This document shows positions 61,301 to 64,000 of a stretch of 64,000 bases of DNA, one piece after another. The position numbers and the translations under genes are program-made. Origin of the DNA: Sipunculus nudus (Eukaryota > Annelida > Sipuncula > Golfingiida > Sipunculidae). The notes under the pieces are model-generated. The model had not been told where the DNA came from. It saw only the letters and a program-made list of their open reading frames with translations, and did no database searches. The stretch's first letter is position 1, and every line of letters begins with the position of its first letter. Location of the stretch: NCBI GenBank assembly GCA_026874595.1, contig CM049311.1:8221676-8285675 (forward strand), in the 5' to 3' direction.

Positions 61301-62734
61301 ACCGTCCATCCGTTAACTTTTAGTGTTGCTGTACTAACTTACTGGGGCTTTGATGGATTTTCTCTAAACTCACCATAACTACATATCAACAGATTATCTA
61401 GCCCAGTTCAATTATGGGCAGCATCGTTGCATATTTAATAAGGTCACAGGTCACTAGGGCTACTCTGTGGTGTCGCCGTGATAACTTACAAAGAATATGA
61501 AGGATTTTGATAAAACTCATCAGAAATGTGAATCAATAAAATATCTTGCCTATGTTCAATTTCAAGCAAAATCCATGCCTATTTGATGAGGTCAGAGGTC
61601 ACCACAATTTCGAGGCACCTTGTTGACTTACCAAAATCCTATGGATTTTCATGAATCTCATTATATATATTCACCAATAGAATTTCTCACCTCAATTACA
61701 TTCTGATAAAAATGCATGCATATTTCATGAGGTCAAAAATTACCAGATACACAACAGGCGTATAATGCACTTTTGGGTGCTCTTGTTTTATATGGTGTAG
61801 ACCACCATGATTAATGTGGAATCCTTAATTGAATGAAATATTATCATACAATTACTGTGTTTGACTTTGTATCACAGTGTATCAGTATATTATTAGAGCC
61901 TCATACATTAGCTCTGTGATATTCAAGTTTCAAATTTTGCACTTTGTTTTCTGACCCTAGGGCGACTAGTCATATCCCTGGTCAGGGAGTTCATTGAGTA
62001 CTTTAAGTTGGAGTACACCCTGGCCGTGTTTGACCCAGAGACTGGAGGAGTAAGTAATCGATATCTACTGTAAATAAACAATTATTGATTAATGTTCACC
62101 AGGTCATTGATAATACTTAAAATCTCATTTAATTAGTAAAATTTAAAGAACCTATGACTGATGTGTGTCATTTCTCAACTTGAGTATACAGGTTAACAAT
62201 TTTGAATATGATATGCATTGTCAACTGTAGTTTGGATCTTTTCACTTAGAACAGATAATGGTCCATCATGTGTTTTTAGCAGCAAATTATAGTATGGATG
62301 CAGGTAATTTTTTAAGATTAAATACAGCACTGATTAATAATTAGGAAACTTGACAGACATAGATAAGAGCTATTCAGCAGTTGTCATTTAGTTGAAGAAA
62401 TCTTTTTAACTGTTTATTCTGTGTTTACATGTAGTGATTGAAGTGTGACCTATAGATGCATTGAATTAACTCATATTATCTCATAATCTGTCAGTTTAAA
62501 TAAGCTATACACTGTAATTATCATGTTAATGTTTCATTTAAAGTAAAAGTTGATTTAAATGTTCATACACTTTGAGATGACTTTATCATTCAGAATGACC
62601 ACTATGATGGCCGAAGTGATTTGGCTCGTGAGCTGAATGTTGTTGAATCAGAAAACTCACTGAAGGGTCCGCTGTTGGCTGAGATGGTCAGGCGAGGCGC
62701 TGGAGGAAGTGCCTCAAGAACCAGTGTAACAGAC
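49390..62734 (+). CDS. CEP43: Centrosomal protein 43 (FOP/FGFR1OP), 5' five exons
   Basis: Centriole/centriolar-satellite protein needed for ciliogenesis and microtubule anchoring. Exons: 49,390-49,470; 52,253-52,306; 52,862-52,916; 61,961-62,049; 62,594-62,734, all with AG/GT junctions in matching phase, 140 codons in total. The N-terminus EDTELRDLVAQTLE matches the vertebrate protein closely; exon 2 has FLALEEQE and exon 3 NKTPFLNNELKKF. Exon 4 carries the LisH dimerisation motif (RLVISLVREFIEYFKLEYTL) and AVFDPETGG; exon 5 has RSDLARELNVVE and GPLLAEMVRR. Later exons lie beyond 64,000. Intron 3 is 9 kb because of a nested transposon and satellite block. The start ATG is the first after the promoter and agrees with the family. 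Confidence 0.93.
49471..52252 (+). other. CEP43 intron 1
   Basis: AT-rich intron with no recognisable exon or element. The two 60-100-codon frames inside it have no family resemblance. Confidence 0.5.
53650..55740. repeat. 148-bp satellite, first array block
   Basis: A TTTGACGAGATATGG-type block recurs at about 53,795, 53,943, 54,093, 54,241, 54,389, 54,538 and 54,684, then from 55,138 to 55,588, a period of 148 bp. Each unit also has AACTAGACCTGTCTAGCTG and TTATAAGCATTTCCGTGAAA. A non-repetitive linker (54,720-55,115) interrupts. Minus-strand frames with LITRRLLQLDRSS wording are repeat translations. Confidence 0.85.
55741..56270. repeat. Duplicated linker with microsatellite
   Basis: 55,760-55,945 (GTAAGCTACATATCAAAAG to AACAATAGGG) recurs at 60,095-60,275 with minor differences. 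Between the linker and the next array are ACAGACGGACAGACAG repeats and a CGAACGCTTGCCGGAAAT terminus-like sequence at about 56,060. Confidence 0.7.
56271..57490. repeat. ~330-bp tandem array, about four copies
   Basis: A GCGCCCNCTAGYGGCCATAT-type core lies at about 56,392, 56,722, 57,053 and 57,380, a ~330-bp period. Each unit carries ACTCAAAGGAAGAAAA, the core, GGCCTGTAGAATGCTATATG and CACACTGACAAAGTGAC. Single related cores also occur near 54,997, 59,493 and 59,948. Confidence 0.85.
58378..59649. repeat. 1.27-kb direct duplication of 53,888-55,153
   Basis: Starting at CTAGCTGCAAAAGTCGCC, this segment follows 53,888-55,153 almost base for base, including the non-repetitive linker and the satellite units' private variants. 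Both ends stop abruptly: upstream the copies differ before CTAGCTGC, and downstream they diverge after ACTCTCGTTTGACGAGAA. Only scattered substitutions and 1-2-bp indels separate them, so the duplication is recent relative to the satellite. Confidence 0.88.
60618..60850 (-). pseudogene. Tigger/pogo-type transposase C-terminal remnant
   Basis: On the minus strand, from about 60,850 down to a stop near 60,609, the frame reads SRPEDECDASPDEQQPP..IARQGLRDMV, one in-frame TGA, then YAEMKPQDFGKWDLLLLRDM and finally KQCTLDRYFSAK. An acidic linker followed by a terminal QxTLDRYF, resembling a PCNA-interacting peptide, is how many Tigger/pogo transposases end. The DDE catalytic domain is absent. It lies within the pogo-like element, in an orientation consistent with a 5'-deleted transposase. 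Confidence 0.5.
61258..61800. repeat. Dispersed repeat with three ~140-bp tandem units
   Basis: Begins TTGTTATACGCCC and ends GGCGTATAATGC..GTGCTCTTGTT, partly inverted termini. Inside, units around CTTAC..A..ATGGATTTT, CATGCCTATTTGATGAGGTC and AGGTCAC recur near 61,340, 61,480 and 61,620. It lies in CEP43 intron 3, just upstream of exon 4. Confidence 0.5.
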
Positions 62735-63640
62735 GTGAGTTGACTCAGAAGTGTGTCCCCCAACAGTCGCATTCTAATTTCAACTGACATGGGGGAGGAT
62801 AGTGTGCAGTGACAAGACTTCAACTAGGGTAGTTCTTCCATTTGGATTCAAATACAGTTATTCTGGCCTTGGCTTCAAGAAGAATTCTGTTACTTGGTTT
62901 TAATAGTATTGTTATAGACCTGGGATTCAAATGGGTCATTTTGTCACTGATATTTAAATAGGATCATTGTCAGTGAGATTCTTATAAGATAAATCAAGTT
63001 TCTTTATAGCTGAAGTAAAAGATTACTCCTCTGAGATATCTGTGACATATGTTCACCTAATTGAAGTCTTGTTTCTTATTTGCTCATCTTGATTTTCTTA
63101 ACTGAATGATTTAATGTTTATTTTATTCCTGATTAATTACTCTGATTTGAGTATCCATGTTTTCTTGCTAGTACAAGCAATATCCTGATCAGAATATGAA
63201 AAATGAAAAGATTAACCTTCTTTTCCTTTAGAAAAAAGTTAACAAGAACACTGCAGTTCAGTGTAGTTATGTTGCAAAATTAAAGAAAGATCTCTGCTAT
63301 TTTATCAGTTGTTCCTGTTGAGGCTTGCCTACTTATTGTTTGACCTTGTATTTTATGACATGAAGCAAATCAAACATGGATGCTCATTCACTCTGGCCAA
63401 CAGCACATATTTGCAGGCAATTTGAAATTTGACTCTGAGCTCAATTTAACCTGTTACTGATGTACATAAGGTTTCTTTTTTCCTATACTTCTAGCTTTCT
63501 TTCCAGTTCTGAATTTCAGCTTGCTTCCTGTTTGCAGTTAAGAAGTTAAGGTAAGTATAAAACAAGTGAATATATATATATATGTGTGTGTGTGTGTGTC
63601 AGTCAAGTAATTAGTTATCTCTGTTACGCAAGTACCATTT
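62735..63640 (+). other. CEP43 intron 5, nothing recognised
   Basis: No further CEP43 exon identified. A TATATG/TGTG microsatellite lies near 63,571-63,599. Confidence 0.45.
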
Positions 63641-63643
63641 TTA

Positions 63644-63862
63644 GCTCAGCTGACTATAAGTCATCTGAGCTATAGTCGTGGTCCATTGTCCGTCGTCCGT
63701 CCATCCGTAAGTCTGGCACGTTTCAACACCATTGGACCTACGAATCTGAAATTCAGCATACAGTTAGATGCCCCCAAAATGTCATACCATGCCGGAAATT
63801 GGGTCAATAGGACTTCGTTACTTTGAGATATTAACGAAAAACCTCAATTTTTAAGGATTTCA
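63644..63862. mobile_element. Second copy of the 27.6-kb dispersed repeat (5' part)
   Basis: GCTCAGCTGACTATAAGTCA through GAAAAACCTCAATTTT matches 27,614-27,846, including CATTGGACCTACGAATCTG and GGGTCAATAGGACTTCGTT, with a shorter CCGTCCGT run. Downstream sequence differs, so the copy is either truncated or from another subfamily. Confidence 0.75.
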
Positions 63863-64000
63863 TCCTTGTAGTTTAGAAAGCTGAAAGAAATTGGCCAAAT
63901 ATTGTAGCTTTTATTAATGTTTTTATGAGACAATGTCAGACCCAGGCTCAATCCAGCCCCTCTTCAGTCACCTGTATGTTGACCTTTCATATCAGATTAT

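Noticed and set aside
63537-63553. Possible tiny CEP43 exon (TTAAGAAGTTAAG between TTTGCAG and GTAAGT)
   Set aside because: A 13-nt exon in the required phase gives an immediate stop, and nothing in the protein family supports it.

Overview
This is eukaryotic DNA: genes split by GT..AG introns, long AT-rich non-coding stretches, microsatellites, and many terminal-inverted-repeat and retrotransposon-derived repeats. Dispersed repeats ending in the CCCATGGGTC / GCTCAGCTGA type and runs of TGACCTTGACC resemble repeats I associate with mollusc, especially bivalve, genomes. The proteins are clearly animal. I favour a marine invertebrate, probably a mollusc, but the window does not prove it.

Layout. 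1-12.9 kb has no convincing host gene. It holds a short tandem-repeat ORF, a hAT-like MITE with an 8-bp target duplication, a TTA-flanked MITE, and a 5'-truncated non-LTR retrotransposon (open RT frame) sitting between two almost identical ~450-bp direct repeats. 12.9-16.8 kb carries a complete five-exon MYDGF gene on the minus strand, 156 aa, ending in an ER-retention-like KQEL. 16.8-21.8 kb is repeat-rich intergenic DNA (TA microsatellites, a G-quadruplex candidate, a foldback element).

21.9-31.8 kb is a cluster of three plus-strand ankyrin-repeat/SOCS-box (ASB-like) genes, each with its coding sequence in one exon. The second and third are tandem paralogues of exactly 421 aa and about 82% identity, separated by a 28-bp minisatellite and a dispersed repeat. 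33-36.2 kb looks like a foldback structure with inverted arrays of a diverged unit.

37.4-45.1 kb is a complete eleven-coding-exon importin-alpha gene (KPNA2-like, 515 aa) on the minus strand, with a likely non-coding first exon near 49.1 kb. Head-to-head with it, the centrosomal gene CEP43 (FOP/FGFR1OP) starts at 49,390 on the plus strand and runs off the window. The ~320 bp between them carry two CCAAT boxes and an ETS-type site and look like a shared bidirectional promoter. CEP43 intron 3 (9 kb) contains a pogo/Tigger-like element split by a ~7-kb mosaic of 148-bp and ~330-bp satellites with a 1.27-kb internal duplication.

Functional themes: SOCS-box ubiquitin-ligase adaptors, nuclear import, centrosome/cilium assembly and a secretory-pathway growth factor. 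Apart from the shared promoter, I see no evidence that these genes act in one pathway. All exon joins were made by eye from splice signals, reading-frame phase and remembered family similarity. No search was run.
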